Shown piece after piece: positions 36,926 through 46,332 of a DNA stretch of 64,000 nt. The position numbers and the translations under genes are program-made. Below the pieces are notes generated by a model, which had not been told where the DNA came from, did not search any database, and was given only the letters and a program-made list of their open reading frames with translations. The stretch's first letter is position 1, and each line of letters opens with the position of its first letter. This DNA comes from Aequorivita aurantiaca (lineage in GTDB: Bacteria > Bacteroidota > Bacteroidia > Flavobacteriales > Flavobacteriaceae): the NCBI RefSeq assembly GCF_030410135.1, contig NZ_JAUGQQ010000002.1, forward strand, positions 248,001 to 312,000, given 5' to 3'.

Positions 36926-37165
36926 CTATTTCCAATAATTATTGGCGGCAGCAATTGTTGCAAATTCAGTTGCAACTACTTGCCCTATGGCAATAAGCAT
37001 TGCCGCATCTTCGGCATAAATGGTACGGAGCTTTTCCCTGACCGATGCATCGGGTTGTGTAGCTTTAATTATTAAACGCGCCATTTTTACGGCAAGTTGC
37101 CGACCTTCTTCCGGGGAATTGGTTATAAGCGAATTATTCGGAATTAATTGAACAGGACTAGACAT
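36926..37165 (-). CDS. Hexameric tyrosine-coordinated haem protein (HTHP) family
   Basis: 79 residues. The core LVTN-like SLITNSPEEGRQLAVKMA, then IIKATQPDASVREKLRTIY and QVVATEFATIAAANNYWK, match the HTHP family as I recall it from Roseobacter relatives, whose members bind haem through a tyrosine and show catalase/peroxidase activity. Only two tyrosines occur; Tyr50 in LRTIYAED is the likely ligand. There is no signal peptide, so it should be cytoplasmic. The gene is alone between the pseudo-peptidase (convergent) and threonine aldolase. Confidence 0.75.
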   Translation of the reverse strand: MSSPVQLIPNNSLITNSPEEGRQLAVKMARLIIKATQPDASVREKLRTIYAEDAAMLIAIGQVVATEFATIAAANNYWK

Positions 37166-37226
37166 AATTTTGAATTTTTTAAACTATAAACTTTAAAATT
37201 AAACAATCCAATTTCGAAAAACAACG

Positions 37227-38261
37227 TCAAAAATCGGAAATGGAAAAAGCATTTAAAGTTTCGAGAAAATTCTCGTGCATAATATCCGTATAATCCAAAT
37301 GCGTTACAATTCGCATTTTGCCTTGACCCATGGTGCTAATTTTAATATTTTTCTGAGATAAGGCATTCACAAATTTTTCCTCTGAAATATCGTCGGATAA
37401 ATAGAAAATAACAATGTTGGTTTCTGTGGGCTCGACGCTTTTTATGTATTCGAGTTTTTGTAGGTCTGCCGCAATCTCCAATGCCTTTTTATGGTCTACG
37501 GCCAAGCGGTCCAAATGATTTTCCAAAGCGTAAATTCCCGCAGCAGCCATAAAACCAATCTGTCGCATACCGCCCCCCAACACTTTACGAACGCGCATGG
37601 CTTTTTTCATTATTTGCGCTTTTCCTATCAACACACTGCCCAAAGGAGTTCCCAAACCCTTGCTTAGACAAACGGAAATAGTATCAAAAACTTCTCCGTA
37701 TTGCTTTGGATCCTGATTTTTTGCCACAAGTGCATTCCAAATTCTTGCTCCATCCAGATGTAATCCGAGCGCATGTTTATTACACACAGCACGGATTTTT
37801 TCAATTTCAGAAAAATCATAACAGGCGCCACCTCCTTTATTGGTAGTGTTCTCCAAGCATACCAGACTGGTTAGTGGACTGTGGTAAAAATCCGGCGGGT
37901 TGATATGCTCTTCAACTTGGGTAGCGGTTATCATACCTCGATGCCCGTTAACCAATTTGCAGGAAACCCCACTATTAAAGGAAACGCCACCACCTTCGTA
38001 ATTAAACACGTGGGCCCATTTGTCCGCAATCAACTGCTCGCCGGGTTGGGTATGCATTTTTATGGCTGCCTGATTTGCCATACTTCCGGTTGGGAAGAAA
38101 AGTGCCTCTTCCATTCCGAACATTTGCGCCAATTTATGTTCAAGTTCGTTGGCAGTTGGGTCTTCTTTGTAAACATCATCGCCAACCTTTGCCTGCATTA
38201 TTGCCTCCATCATTCCCGGAGTTGGACGGGTTACGGTATCACTTCTTAAATCTATAATCAT
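37227..38261 (-). CDS. ltaE: Low-specificity L-threonine aldolase
   Basis: PLP enzyme that splits threonine or allo-threonine to glycine and acetaldehyde. 344 residues from the ATG at 38261; the frame opens 13 codons earlier but MIIDLRSDTVTRPTPGM is the family start. LHLDGARIWNA (about 160) gives the PLP-contacting Asp and Arg, and SVCLSKGLGTPLGSVLIG (about 190) carries the Schiff-base lysine. It starts 4 nt after the stop of the upstream secreted protein gene, so the two are probably co-transcribed. Confidence 0.93.
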   Translation of the reverse strand: MIIDLRSDTVTRPTPGMMEAIMQAKVGDDVYKEDPTANELEHKLAQMFGMEEALFFPTGSMANQAAIKMHTQPGEQLIADKWAHVFNYEGGGVSFNSGVSCKLVNGHRGMITATQVEEHINPPDFYHSPLTSLVCLENTTNKGGGACYDFSEIEKIRAVCNKHALGLHLDGARIWNALVAKNQDPKQYGEVFDTISVCLSKGLGTPLGSVLIGKAQIMKKAMRVRKVLGGGMRQIGFMAAAGIYALENHLDRLAVDHKKALEIAADLQKLEYIKSVEPTETNIVIFYLSDDISEEKFVNALSQKNIKISTMGQGKMRIVTHLDYTDIMHENFLETLNAFSISDF

Positions 38262-38265
38262 ATAC

Positions 38266-38895
38266 TTAATTTTGGCGCACAAAGGTGCCGGTTTCTTCAA
38301 AATGCTTTATCATTTCGGAAAGATCTTTGTCAAGTTTTATTATCAACAAGGATTTGTTGTGGTCCGCATTTACGTTTTTGTTTTTAGAGCTGTTGGTGAG
38401 GTCAAATTCCGAAAACCACTTTTCGATCACCTCCTGCGCCAAGACAAATTTATACGCTGTATGGCAAGAAGTAACGGACATATTATCAAAGGCATTTTCA
38501 TCAACTTTTTCACTTTTGAATGGCTTTACTTCTTCTGTTTTTAAGGTTTCCTTATCCTTTAGAATTTTTTTTATGTTCTTGCCCATCGCAATTGGAATTG
38601 GAGCGAATTTTCCACAATTGTCAAATTTCTGTACTTTCATAACATCTTCCCCTTCCTTCCAAAAAACAAATACCGAATAATAGGTGCCTTTTGAAGCACA
38701 GTGTTTTCCGTTAGGCATTACAAACATTTGAACGTTTCCTTCGCAATAATTTTTTCTTAGAAAATATTCTGGATGTTGCTGCATTTCTAGTTCCGCCAAT
38801 TTTTGGTTCACCAGTGCATCAACAAAAGTTTCATCATTTTGGGCGAATCCCATGAAGGAAATAAAAATGAAGGATACAAGGATATATTTTTTCAT
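38266..38895 (-). CDS. Secreted protein of unknown function
   Basis: 209 residues from the ATG at 38895, chosen because MKKYILVSFIFISFMGFAQ is a signal peptide; the frame is open 12 codons further. The mature part contains a Cys near EGNVQMF, a middle KKILKDKETLKTEEVKPF and a C-terminal hydrophilic tail. I do not recognise a family. It is followed after 4 nt by ltaE, with no evident metabolic link. Confidence 0.6.
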   Translation of the reverse strand: MKKYILVSFIFISFMGFAQNDETFVDALVNQKLAELEMQQHPEYFLRKNYCEGNVQMFVMPNGKHCASKGTYYSVFVFWKEGEDVMKVQKFDNCGKFAPIPIAMGKNIKKILKDKETLKTEEVKPFKSEKVDENAFDNMSVTSCHTAYKFVLAQEVIEKWFSEFDLTNSSKNKNVNADHNKSLLIIKLDKDLSEMIKHFEETGTFVRQN

Positions 38896-38987
38896 ATAAA
38901 GGTTTTGCGGCCAATTCTTTTTATGGACCAATTCTTAAAAAAGCATAAAATTAGCCGAAAATTTATTCCGTCTCACGAAGTTAATAG

Positions 38988-38995
38988 TATTTTTG
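38988..38995 (+). promoter_or_regulatory. Candidate -7 box for prfB
   Basis: TATTTTTG matches TAnnTTTG and ends 19 nt before the prfB ATG at 39015. Confidence 0.4.
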
Positions 38996-39014
38996 CGCAA
39001 ATTCTTACCCAGTT

Positions 39015-40122
39015 ATGACCACAACAGACCAAATCAAAGACCTTAAGGTGCGGCTAGATGCCTTGAGGCGCTATCTTTGACATTGCCGGCAAAAATATAG
39101 AAATCACAAACGACGAAGAAAAAACATTCGATCCCAATTTTTGGAACAATCCGCGTGAGGCAGAAGCTTTTATGAAGGAACTTCGAACCAAAAAGAAATG
39201 GGTATCAGATTTTGAAACTGCTAAAAATCTTACGGAGGAAGTTGAAATCCTACTTGAATTTTATAAAGAAGGCGAAGGCACAGCAGAAAATGTAGACGCC
39301 GAATTTAAGAAAGCAACAAACGCTATTGAAGCTCTTGAATTCCGAAATATGTTGGGCGAAGAAGGCGATGATATGAGTGCCGTACTGCAAATAACAGCTG
39401 GCGCCGGAGGCACTGAAAGCTGTGATTGGGCGCAAATGTTGATGCGGATGTATTTAATGTGGGCACAAAAAAATGATTATAAAGTAAAGGAACTAAACTT
39501 TCAAGCCGGCGATGTGGCTGGCGTGAAAACGGTAACCCTTGAAATTGAAGGTGAATTTGCCTTTGGATGGCTAAAAAGTGAAAATGGCGTGCACCGATTG
39601 GTACGTATTTCTCCATTTGATAGCAACGCAAAACGCCACACCAGCTTTGCCAGTGTGTATGTTTATCCGTTAGTGGATGATACCATTGAAATTGAAATAA
39701 ACCCTGCTGATATTTCCTGGGATTTCGCAAGAAGTAGCGGTGCTGGCGGCCAAAACGTAAACAAAGTTGAAACCAAGGCCATCCTTACCCACCACCCTAC
39801 CGGTATCGTGATACACAACAGTGAAACACGAAGCCAACTGGACAACCGTGAGAAGGCGATGCAGATGTTGAAATCACAGCTTTATGAAATTGAATTGCGA
39901 AAGCAATTGGCACAACGGGCAGAAATTGAGGATAGTAAACTTGCCATTGAATGGGGTTCGCAAATTCGCAACTATGTTCTGCACCCGTATAAATTGGTTA
40001 AAGACGTACGCACCGGTCACGAAACAGGAAACACTGATGCTATGCTGGACGGTGAAATTGATGGCTTCTTAAAAGCTTATTTGATGATGACTGGGCAGAA
40101 AGAAAAAAAGAACGAGCTGTAA
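39015..40122 (+). CDS. prfB: Peptide chain release factor 2, programmed +1 frameshift
   Basis: Release factor for UGA and UAA (368 residues when read as 39015-39077 joined to 39079-40122). Frame one runs MTTTDQIKDLKVRLDALRRYL and meets TGA at 39078-39080. Skipping one T restores the frame and gives DIAGKNIEITNDEE and the rest of RF2. The SPF anticodon-like tripeptide lies in VRISPFDSNAKRHTSFASV and the peptidyl hydrolysis motif GGQ in SSGAGGQNVNKVETKA. The in-frame TGA is a known autoregulatory device: scarce RF2 allows the shift and more RF2 is made. A simple gene finder would call only the second part. Confidence 0.95.
39066..39081 (+). promoter_or_regulatory. prfB +1 recoding site
   Basis: AGGCGCTATCTTTGAC. 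The slippery CTT followed by TGA and C is identical to the classical RF2 site; the upstream AGGCGC stands where E. coli has the stimulating AGGGGG, so the Shine-Dalgarno-like element is weaker here. Confidence 0.92.
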
Positions 40123-40145
40123 AGCGGTAATATGAATAAAAAAAC

Positions 40146-40182
40146 AAAGGGAACAAGATTTGAAAAAATCTTAGTTCCCTTT
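40146..40182 (+). terminator. Terminator of prfB
   Basis: AAAGGGAAC / GTTCCCTTT outer stem, one A-A mismatch, AAGATTT / AAATCTT inner stem, GAAA-type loop. It lies 24 nt after the stop. The T-tract is only the TTT of the arm, so it is a strong hairpin with a short U tail. Confidence 0.75.
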
Positions 40183-40337
40183 GCAAATCATATTCCTTCT
40201 GCTGGCATTATCCGTTTCGAAGTTTTGCGGGTATATTCTCAGCTGTTTAAACTTAAGCACCCCGATATGATAGTGATATAAAGATAAAAAAAACTCAATA
40301 AAGAGAAGTGCTACTTAAACAACTTTAACAAAAATTT

Positions 40338-40511
40338 TCAGCTTCGTTTTTTTCTTCCCAAAAAATCAGTGGCCCAAAATATCAGTAACAACAAGATAAA
40401 AATGCCACATATATATTTAGCTGGTTCCAATTCCCCATCGCCTATGCCAATAAAACCAACAACTCCGAAAACAATGGCCAAAATAATATAGGTGGCTTTC
40501 CAGTGAAGCAT
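40338..40511 (-). CDS. Small DUF1328-type membrane protein
   Basis: 57 residues from the ATG at 40511. MLHWKATYIILAIVFGVVGF followed by IGIGDGELEPAKYICGIFIL and a basic tail GRKKRS give two short membrane helices with a Gly-rich turn, resembling the YtjA/DUF1328 layout (MLRW..IF.I.A...G..G). A small inner-membrane protein of unknown role. It is alone in the 490-bp gap between prfB and the outer-membrane operon. Confidence 0.65.
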   Translation of the reverse strand: MLHWKATYIILAIVFGVVGFIGIGDGELEPAKYICGIFILLLLIFWATDFLGRKKRS

Positions 40512-40609
40512 AGGGAGGAGTTTGGTTTTAGTTGTTTTAATTCGGAATAAAATTAAAGCATTTTTTTACATTACTTTAACATAACCGGAAAATACTTTAA
40601 CCCAAAACA

Positions 40610-42337
40610 TTAATTTGTTTGCACTGTGAAATACGCTGTGGAACTTATATATAAACCTTCATTGTTATATCCCTCTAGCGCAATTTGATATGTTCCTGCA
40701 ACGTCTGATGTATAAAATCCTATGCTCTGCGAATTCTTTAAAAAAAGTTTTGGTTGCCAAAGCAATTGAACTCTATAATCGGGAATTCGGGCCAATGAAG
40801 CGTTATTACCATAATCTGTAAAATATAGTTTTTTAATTCTTTCAGTAGCAGATAAATTTATTTCCGTACTGTAGTTCGGCTGAGCGGTAAAAAATGTTCC
40901 ACTTTTGGTTAACACTGAAATTATACCACTATATATCTTCGGGCCATAACGGTAAGGCTGGTTAATAACTCTTATGCTCTTAATTTCACGCGGATTGTAG
41001 TCTATCAATTCTTCATTATTTTGAATCTGAAGACCATCCATAAGTACCAAAGGCGGAATATCGTTGAATTTTGCAATACCATTTGGATTGTACGTATTGT
41101 TCACCGAAAACCTAGCGTTTTCACCGCTTCCGCGAATGGCGGCTAAGGTAATGACTTCCACAAATGTTTCCCTTACGGAGGGGAAACGGGTATAATCATC
41201 TAATATATAAACAGTTCCCAGATTATCAAAAAAGTCGGGGTTCGGGTCGTGGCTTAAAATACTATCTTTTTTTATATTGAAATATGCATTCTCTACCTGA
41301 ACTTGCACGCTTCGCTCTTGGAGCCAATTTTTCAATTCGGTATCCAGTTTTAAATATTTGGATTCGGAAGAATCCAGACGGAAATCTTTCTCATCCATAA
41401 CTATAATGTAATTAGCCGTTTTTAAATCTTCATCAATTAGTTGAACCATGCTTTTTTCAGCCTCATACGCTTCAGCTATTGAAAAGAAAAACCTACCATT
41501 TTGATTGCTTCTGGCCAATTTAAAAATAAAATCCTTTCCGGGAATTGTGAGGGAAACCTGTTTATTGGCCACAGGTTTTCCATCATTTTTTGAAATTACT
41601 ACACCTGAAATAATTTCCCCGCGAATCTCGGGAATGTAAAAAATTTCCAAGGGTTGTGGGGCAATTTCTTTTATGCCATTTTCTGGAATTTTTATAGGAT
41701 TTACTTTTCTCACAGAAAGAACAAAATCATCCACAGTGTTTCCTGAAAGGTTTTCCAACCTAAGTTTCACCTTCTCGCGGAGGTTATAGTAATTTTTATC
41801 GGTTGTAATTTTGATGAAGCCAGATTCTGCATTTTTTTCAATAGGTTTTTCGAGTTCATTTGGCGCAAAATTCAACCTTACCGTATCTGCGGATTTCGCC
41901 GCGGGGGCTTGTTTAATAAAACTATTTAAAATGAATATTCGCTCGTGGGTATAAGAATCTTTAGTATTATTTCGTGAAAAATTAGTGTAGCCAATCAAGC
42001 GATAATCACCCGTCTTCAATGTGGATGGAATAAAGAAGTCGCCATTTGCGGATCCGTTTTCGACCTTTAATTTATGGCTGAATACTACGGAATCCATCTT
42101 GTTACGCAAAGAAACATACACTATTTTGCTGAGTTTGCTTTTTTGGGCAGCGCCGTCAAGTATGAATGCCTTATATTGAAGTGCCTCTCCTGCCAACAAT
42201 ATATTTGAATTAATAGTAAGACTCACTTTCTCTTCAGGAAACACCGTAACGTCTTCACTTAAATTATTCTTTGGAATTTGGCCCATTGCTGCCAAACCAA
42301 AAAAAATAAACACGATAAAAATTATTTTATTTGCCAT
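40610..42337 (-). CDS. Secreted protein with MG2-like and TonB-plug-like domains
   Basis: 575 residues from the ATG at 42337, where MANKIIFIVFIFFGLAAMGQ is a signal peptide (the frame is open 20 codons more). Residues about 35-140 look like an alpha-2-macroglobulin MG2 strand domain (VSLTINSNILLAGEALQYKA). About 245-300 resemble a carboxypeptidase regulatory repeat (EIRGEIISGVVISKNDGKPV). PPLVLMDGLQIQNNEELIDY and IRVINQPYRYGPKIYSGIIS recall a receptor plug, but no barrel follows. It overlaps the DUF4249 gene end region and is last in a four-gene operon, so it may be a periplasmic partner of that receptor. Confidence 0.6.
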   Translation of the reverse strand: MANKIIFIVFIFFGLAAMGQIPKNNLSEDVTVFPEEKVSLTINSNILLAGEALQYKAFILDGAAQKSKLSKIVYVSLRNKMDSVVFSHKLKVENGSANGDFFIPSTLKTGDYRLIGYTNFSRNNTKDSYTHERIFILNSFIKQAPAAKSADTVRLNFAPNELEKPIEKNAESGFIKITTDKNYYNLREKVKLRLENLSGNTVDDFVLSVRKVNPIKIPENGIKEIAPQPLEIFYIPEIRGEIISGVVISKNDGKPVANKQVSLTIPGKDFIFKLARSNQNGRFFFSIAEAYEAEKSMVQLIDEDLKTANYIIVMDEKDFRLDSSESKYLKLDTELKNWLQERSVQVQVENAYFNIKKDSILSHDPNPDFFDNLGTVYILDDYTRFPSVRETFVEVITLAAIRGSGENARFSVNNTYNPNGIAKFNDIPPLVLMDGLQIQNNEELIDYNPREIKSIRVINQPYRYGPKIYSGIISVLTKSGTFFTAQPNYSTEINLSATERIKKLYFTDYGNNASLARIPDYRVQLLWQPKLFLKNSQSIGFYTSDVAGTYQIALEGYNNEGLYISSTAYFTVQTN

Positions 42338-42339
42338 AA

Positions 42340-43548
42340 TCAATCTTCCCAAAAATCGGGTTGTACATTTGATGAAAACGAGGTGCACAAGCTGCATTCT
42401 GGTTGTACCACTGTATAGAGTGTGCCTTGTGCCAACCGAATAACTTGGTAGTTTTTAGAAGTAACCAAATAATAGAATGTTTCCCGTTCATTGGGATCAT
42501 CATCCAAGGTTGTGTTGTCTAGATAATCTAAAATCATTACTTCACAATCCACAAAATATGGAGGTTTCCTAAACCCAAAATCTTCATAGTTGAAGTAAAG
42601 CCGTTCCGAAGTTGTTGAAGAAGCCTCAAAAAAACCGAGCACCTTTTCATCCGGATTGGCGTGGGCAACCATATTTCCAGCTACATAGCCAGGTTGGCCC
42701 TGCGAAAGTAGGCTGCCAATGCTTCCCAGTTCTTTTACTATTTTATAAAATGTATAAGCTTCCACACTTTGCGCATATTGCTTTACCAAAATACTATAAC
42801 GGGTCTGGATTTTTGGGTCAAATCGAGAAAGGTAGCGAACCGGAAACCTGAAAACTTTATTTTCATTGAGCTCCGTTGTGGAGGTTTGGGTTATTCCTGT
42901 GGAAGTTTCTGTTGAAAAACAAATTTCTTCCGGTTCCCGTGGGGTAAGTATCACGTCATAGGTGCCAGTGCTTAGGTTATAATTAATAATTTCCGTGCTA
43001 AAAGATGATGGGTTGGGAGCCGTAATTTTATAAGTTTCTTCATACTCATATCTAAAATATTTTGCATTGCCCGTTGGATCTTCGGTATTGACCAAAACTT
43101 GAACGCCATCTTTATTTTCAGTGGCATCAATAATGGGTTCGGTGTAAACCTGATCCATTTCAACAACAGGCGGTAAAACAACGGTTGAGGAAGAATAGCG
43201 TTTTCCATCGCTGGTAACAATTTGTAGCGTGTAGGCCACATTTGGTTGCGCACGGAATTCTTGGTTCGAAACATAATATCCGGAAATGTTATTCTGGGAA
43301 AATGAAAAATTTTCGCCGTTATTTCCTTCAATTGTGACGGTGGCACCATTTTCCACTAAAATATCTGTATTTTCAAGAGGTGATGTTCTACTTAATTTTA
43401 CAATCTGAGGTTTTAATTCGTCAGTAATTGTGCTTTCCACCACCAAAACATTTTCATAGTCCACTGCTTCTATTTCATAGGGTTCGGTGCAACTGCTTGA
43501 AATAAATATTCCAAGTAAAACGGTAATTAAAATTTTAGTCCTCATCAT
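42340..43548 (-). CDS. DUF4249 family lipoprotein
   Basis: 402 residues. The start has a signal with SSSCTEPYEIEAVDYENVLVVE, in which Cys20 should be lipidated, so it is probably on the outer membrane. The opening ITDELKPQIVKLSRTSPLEN, the beta-rich first domain (GATVTIEGNNGENFSF) and the VVQPECSLCTSFSSNVQPDFW end with its CxxC are typical of DUF4249 proteins, which occur beside TonB receptors in Bacteroidota. Its ATG lies 2 nt after the receptor stop. It likely acts as a substrate-binding or accessory lipoprotein; no ligand can be named. Confidence 0.85.
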   Translation of the reverse strand: MMRTKILITVLLGIFISSSCTEPYEIEAVDYENVLVVESTITDELKPQIVKLSRTSPLENTDILVENGATVTIEGNNGENFSFSQNNISGYYVSNQEFRAQPNVAYTLQIVTSDGKRYSSSTVVLPPVVEMDQVYTEPIIDATENKDGVQVLVNTEDPTGNAKYFRYEYEETYKITAPNPSSFSTEIINYNLSTGTYDVILTPREPEEICFSTETSTGITQTSTTELNENKVFRFPVRYLSRFDPKIQTRYSILVKQYAQSVEAYTFYKIVKELGSIGSLLSQGQPGYVAGNMVAHANPDEKVLGFFEASSTTSERLYFNYEDFGFRKPPYFVDCEVMILDYLDNTTLDDDPNERETFYYLVTSKNYQVIRLAQGTLYTVVQPECSLCTSFSSNVQPDFWED

Positions 43549-43550
43549 CC

Positions 43551-46313
43551 TTAAAACTTAAAGTTATACGTTATGGTTGGCACTGGAACAGAAAATATTG
43601 AAGTTTGATAGGCCTTTATCTGCCCTTGTTCATTCACAAAAAATACCGAATATGGATTGTTTCTTCCCAAAACATTATAAACGGAAATATTGATAAAGCT
43701 GTGCGCGAGTTTATTCAACTTGTGGTTGCCTTCAATATTAACTCCTAAATCCAATCGGAAATAATCGGGGATTCGGTATTGGTTACGGTCACTGTACAGT
43801 ACCTGCTCCTCTCCCGCAAAAACATATCTGCCAATTGGATAGGTTATCGGGCGCCCGGTTTGATAAGTAAAATTCCCCGAAAAACTAAAACGCTTTGTCA
43901 ATTTGTAATTTGCAACCATGGAGAAATCGTGTGGCTTATCATAGTTTGCGGAAAAAAATTCACCGTTGTTCACACGTTCCTGCATTAGTTGGCTGTCCAG
44001 CTTCACTAACGAGCGTGAAAAGCTGTAGCCCAAGTATCCGTTGAATCGCCCAGAGTTCTTTTTAACCAAAAACTCCACTCCGTAAGCTTTTCCTTCCCCT
44101 TGCAGTAGCTCGGTTTCCAGATCTTCATTCATTACTAACTGTGCGCCAATTTTATAGTCCAACAAATCGTCCATAGTTTTGTAATAGCCTTCAATACTGA
44201 ATTCCAAATCCTTTCCGGAAAGATTTTTGAAAAACCCCAAACTATATTGATTGGCGCGCTGTGGGGCAATGTTTAAATCTGAAAGTTTCCAAATGTCCGT
44301 GGGAGACTGCGTTGTGTTGGTTGAAAGCAAATGCAAATATTGAATAGTCCTGTTGAAACCAGCCTTTACCGAAAATTCATTCCCCAACAAATAGCGTCCG
44401 GAAAATCTATATTCGGGGCCGTTATAGGTTTTGATAGTTTGGTTGTTGTCGAATTCCTTTACCTCAATAATGGAGCTTTCACTCTTTGGCACTCCCTCCG
44501 CATAAACATTTTGCGTTGCCGGTCCAAGGGCCGAATAAAAGGAATAGCGAAGGCCAAGATCCAAAAGTAATTTGTCCGTCACCTCAAATAAATCGGCTAA
44601 ATAAATTGCAGATTCCAAACCTTTTTCACGGTCAAGTGTCTTTGCTTCAACATCGGAATTGGTACCTATCGGCTCAATGTCCCCGGGATCTATGGAATAC
44701 AATTTGCTGCTTAGGCCGTAACTTAGTTTGTGCTTCGGACTAATATTATAATTGAAATTCAATTTTGCCTGGTACTCATTAAGTTCGTATCCAAAATTAA
44801 AATCCTCATTGGCATCCGCTTCATAATTGATTCCATATTTATATTGGCTATTCACCAAAATCAGCTCTGCCCTACTTTTTTCACTAAAATTATGGCCATA
44901 TTTTAAGGATATTAGTCTATTGTTATAATTAAAAATAGAATCAGAAGTTATGCTGAAACGGTCCTTGCTATAATAAAAAGTTCCTTGAATAAAATTGTTG
45001 CTGTTAATATTGTGCTTGTATTTAACAATACCGTCGTAAAAGGAAGCTTCACTATTTTTCAATTCCTCTTCATCCAGACTTCTTAAGATCCAATCGGAGT
45101 AGGTTGCTCTAAATCCAGCAATAACGGAGGCTTTTTCTTTTATTAGCGGCACTTCCACTGCAAGATTCGCGGTTATTGGCCCTACGGATCCTTCGCCTTT
45201 GAACTTTTCCATGTCGCCTGTTTTGGTCTCAATATCAAATACGGAAGAAAGCCTACCCCCATATTCTGCGGGAATACTGGCCTTGTAAATTTCCAGACTG
45301 CCAGTGGTAAATGGATTTACTGCGGAAAAAAAACCAAGAAAATGTGAAGGGTTGTAAAGCACGGCGTCATCCAACAAAATAAGGTTTTGATCTGCCCTTC
45401 CCCCACGCACATTGAAGCCGCTGGAGCCCTCGCCGGTGGTTTTTATTCCGGGCATTGTGGTGGCAACTTTAAGAATATCGCGTTCGCCCAAAACCAACGG
45501 AATTGTTTTTATGGCTTCAATATTTATATTTGTAACGCCCACAACGGCGTCACGCACATTTGCATCCTTTTTGGATTTTACAACTACTTCTTCCAAAGAT
45601 TCGGTGTTTTCACGCAAACTGAGGTTCAACGAGCCATCGCCATACATAATCACGTCTTGTCGGATTCTTTCAAATCCCAAAAGATTTGTTTCCAATTCAT
45701 TCAAGCCATACGGCAATTGAATGCTAAAACGGCCATTGGCATCGGTTACAGCATATCTTTTTCTATCAACTGTGGAGATGGAAAGATTTTGGAGAGGCTC
45801 CCCGGTTTTGTCATTTTTTATTATTCCCGTTAGCACATAGGTTTTATTAGCCGAATTGGGCCTTTGTTTGCCAATGGTTACTAAATTTCTTTTTTGTACG
45901 TTTTGTTGAGCGGAATATTCTTCCTCGAAAATGGGCGCATTATTATTTTCTTGGATTATATTTTTGTCCGGGTCTTCTTCATTGAAATAGTCCGCGGGCA
46001 GTTCAGTATATACATAAGTATTGTTCAAAAGAATTACGCGCCCGTCCACAAATACAAAGTTGATGTTTGTATTGCTGAAAATTTCCTCTAATACGTTTCG
46101 AAGTGGTTGGCTCTCGAATTCTTTAGTAACAAAATATCCATTTAACCAAGCTTCGTCAAAATAGAATTTTTTGTTTGAAAGGGTTTCAACTTGTAAAACC
46201 GCCTCCTTCAATGGGGTATTGTTGAAGGAAATTGAAATGTTCTGTTCAGTTTGCCCGATAATTCCCGAAGTGAAAAATAAAAATAGAACAAAGGCAAATA
46301 ATTTATGCTGCAT
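43551..46313 (-). CDS. TonB-dependent receptor with STN and carboxypeptidase-regulatory domains
   Basis: About 920 residues from the ATG at 46313 (signal MQHKLFAFVLFLFFTSGIIG). An STN-like domain with SFNNTPLKEAVLQVE and VFVDGRVILLNN covers about 22-100, followed by a linker, a CarboxypepD_reg-like domain (LTGIIKNDKTGEPLQNLSIS) at about 160-245, then the plug with NVRGGRADQNLILLDDAVLY and a C-terminal barrel ending in NFKF, aromatic as expected. The STN domain suggests signalling to an anti-sigma factor, though no FecI/FecR genes lie nearby. It imports a TonB-energised substrate; identity unknown. Confidence 0.9.
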   Translation of the reverse strand: MQHKLFAFVLFLFFTSGIIGQTEQNISISFNNTPLKEAVLQVETLSNKKFYFDEAWLNGYFVTKEFESQPLRNVLEEIFSNTNINFVFVDGRVILLNNTYVYTELPADYFNEEDPDKNIIQENNNAPIFEEEYSAQQNVQKRNLVTIGKQRPNSANKTYVLTGIIKNDKTGEPLQNLSISTVDRKRYAVTDANGRFSIQLPYGLNELETNLLGFERIRQDVIMYGDGSLNLSLRENTESLEEVVVKSKKDANVRDAVVGVTNINIEAIKTIPLVLGERDILKVATTMPGIKTTGEGSSGFNVRGGRADQNLILLDDAVLYNPSHFLGFFSAVNPFTTGSLEIYKASIPAEYGGRLSSVFDIETKTGDMEKFKGEGSVGPITANLAVEVPLIKEKASVIAGFRATYSDWILRSLDEEELKNSEASFYDGIVKYKHNINSNNFIQGTFYYSKDRFSITSDSIFNYNNRLISLKYGHNFSEKSRAELILVNSQYKYGINYEADANEDFNFGYELNEYQAKLNFNYNISPKHKLSYGLSSKLYSIDPGDIEPIGTNSDVEAKTLDREKGLESAIYLADLFEVTDKLLLDLGLRYSFYSALGPATQNVYAEGVPKSESSIIEVKEFDNNQTIKTYNGPEYRFSGRYLLGNEFSVKAGFNRTIQYLHLLSTNTTQSPTDIWKLSDLNIAPQRANQYSLGFFKNLSGKDLEFSIEGYYKTMDDLLDYKIGAQLVMNEDLETELLQGEGKAYGVEFLVKKNSGRFNGYLGYSFSRSLVKLDSQLMQERVNNGEFFSANYDKPHDFSMVANYKLTKRFSFSGNFTYQTGRPITYPIGRYVFAGEEQVLYSDRNQYRIPDYFRLDLGVNIEGNHKLNKLAHSFINISVYNVLGRNNPYSVFFVNEQGQIKAYQTSIFSVPVPTITYNFKF

Positions 46314-46332
46314 AAAAATTAAATACTTCAAA

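Noticed and set aside
39078-39080. prfB as a broken gene or sequencing error because of the in-frame TGA
   Set aside because: The TGA sits exactly in the CTTTGAC recoding context at the codon position known for RF2 genes.
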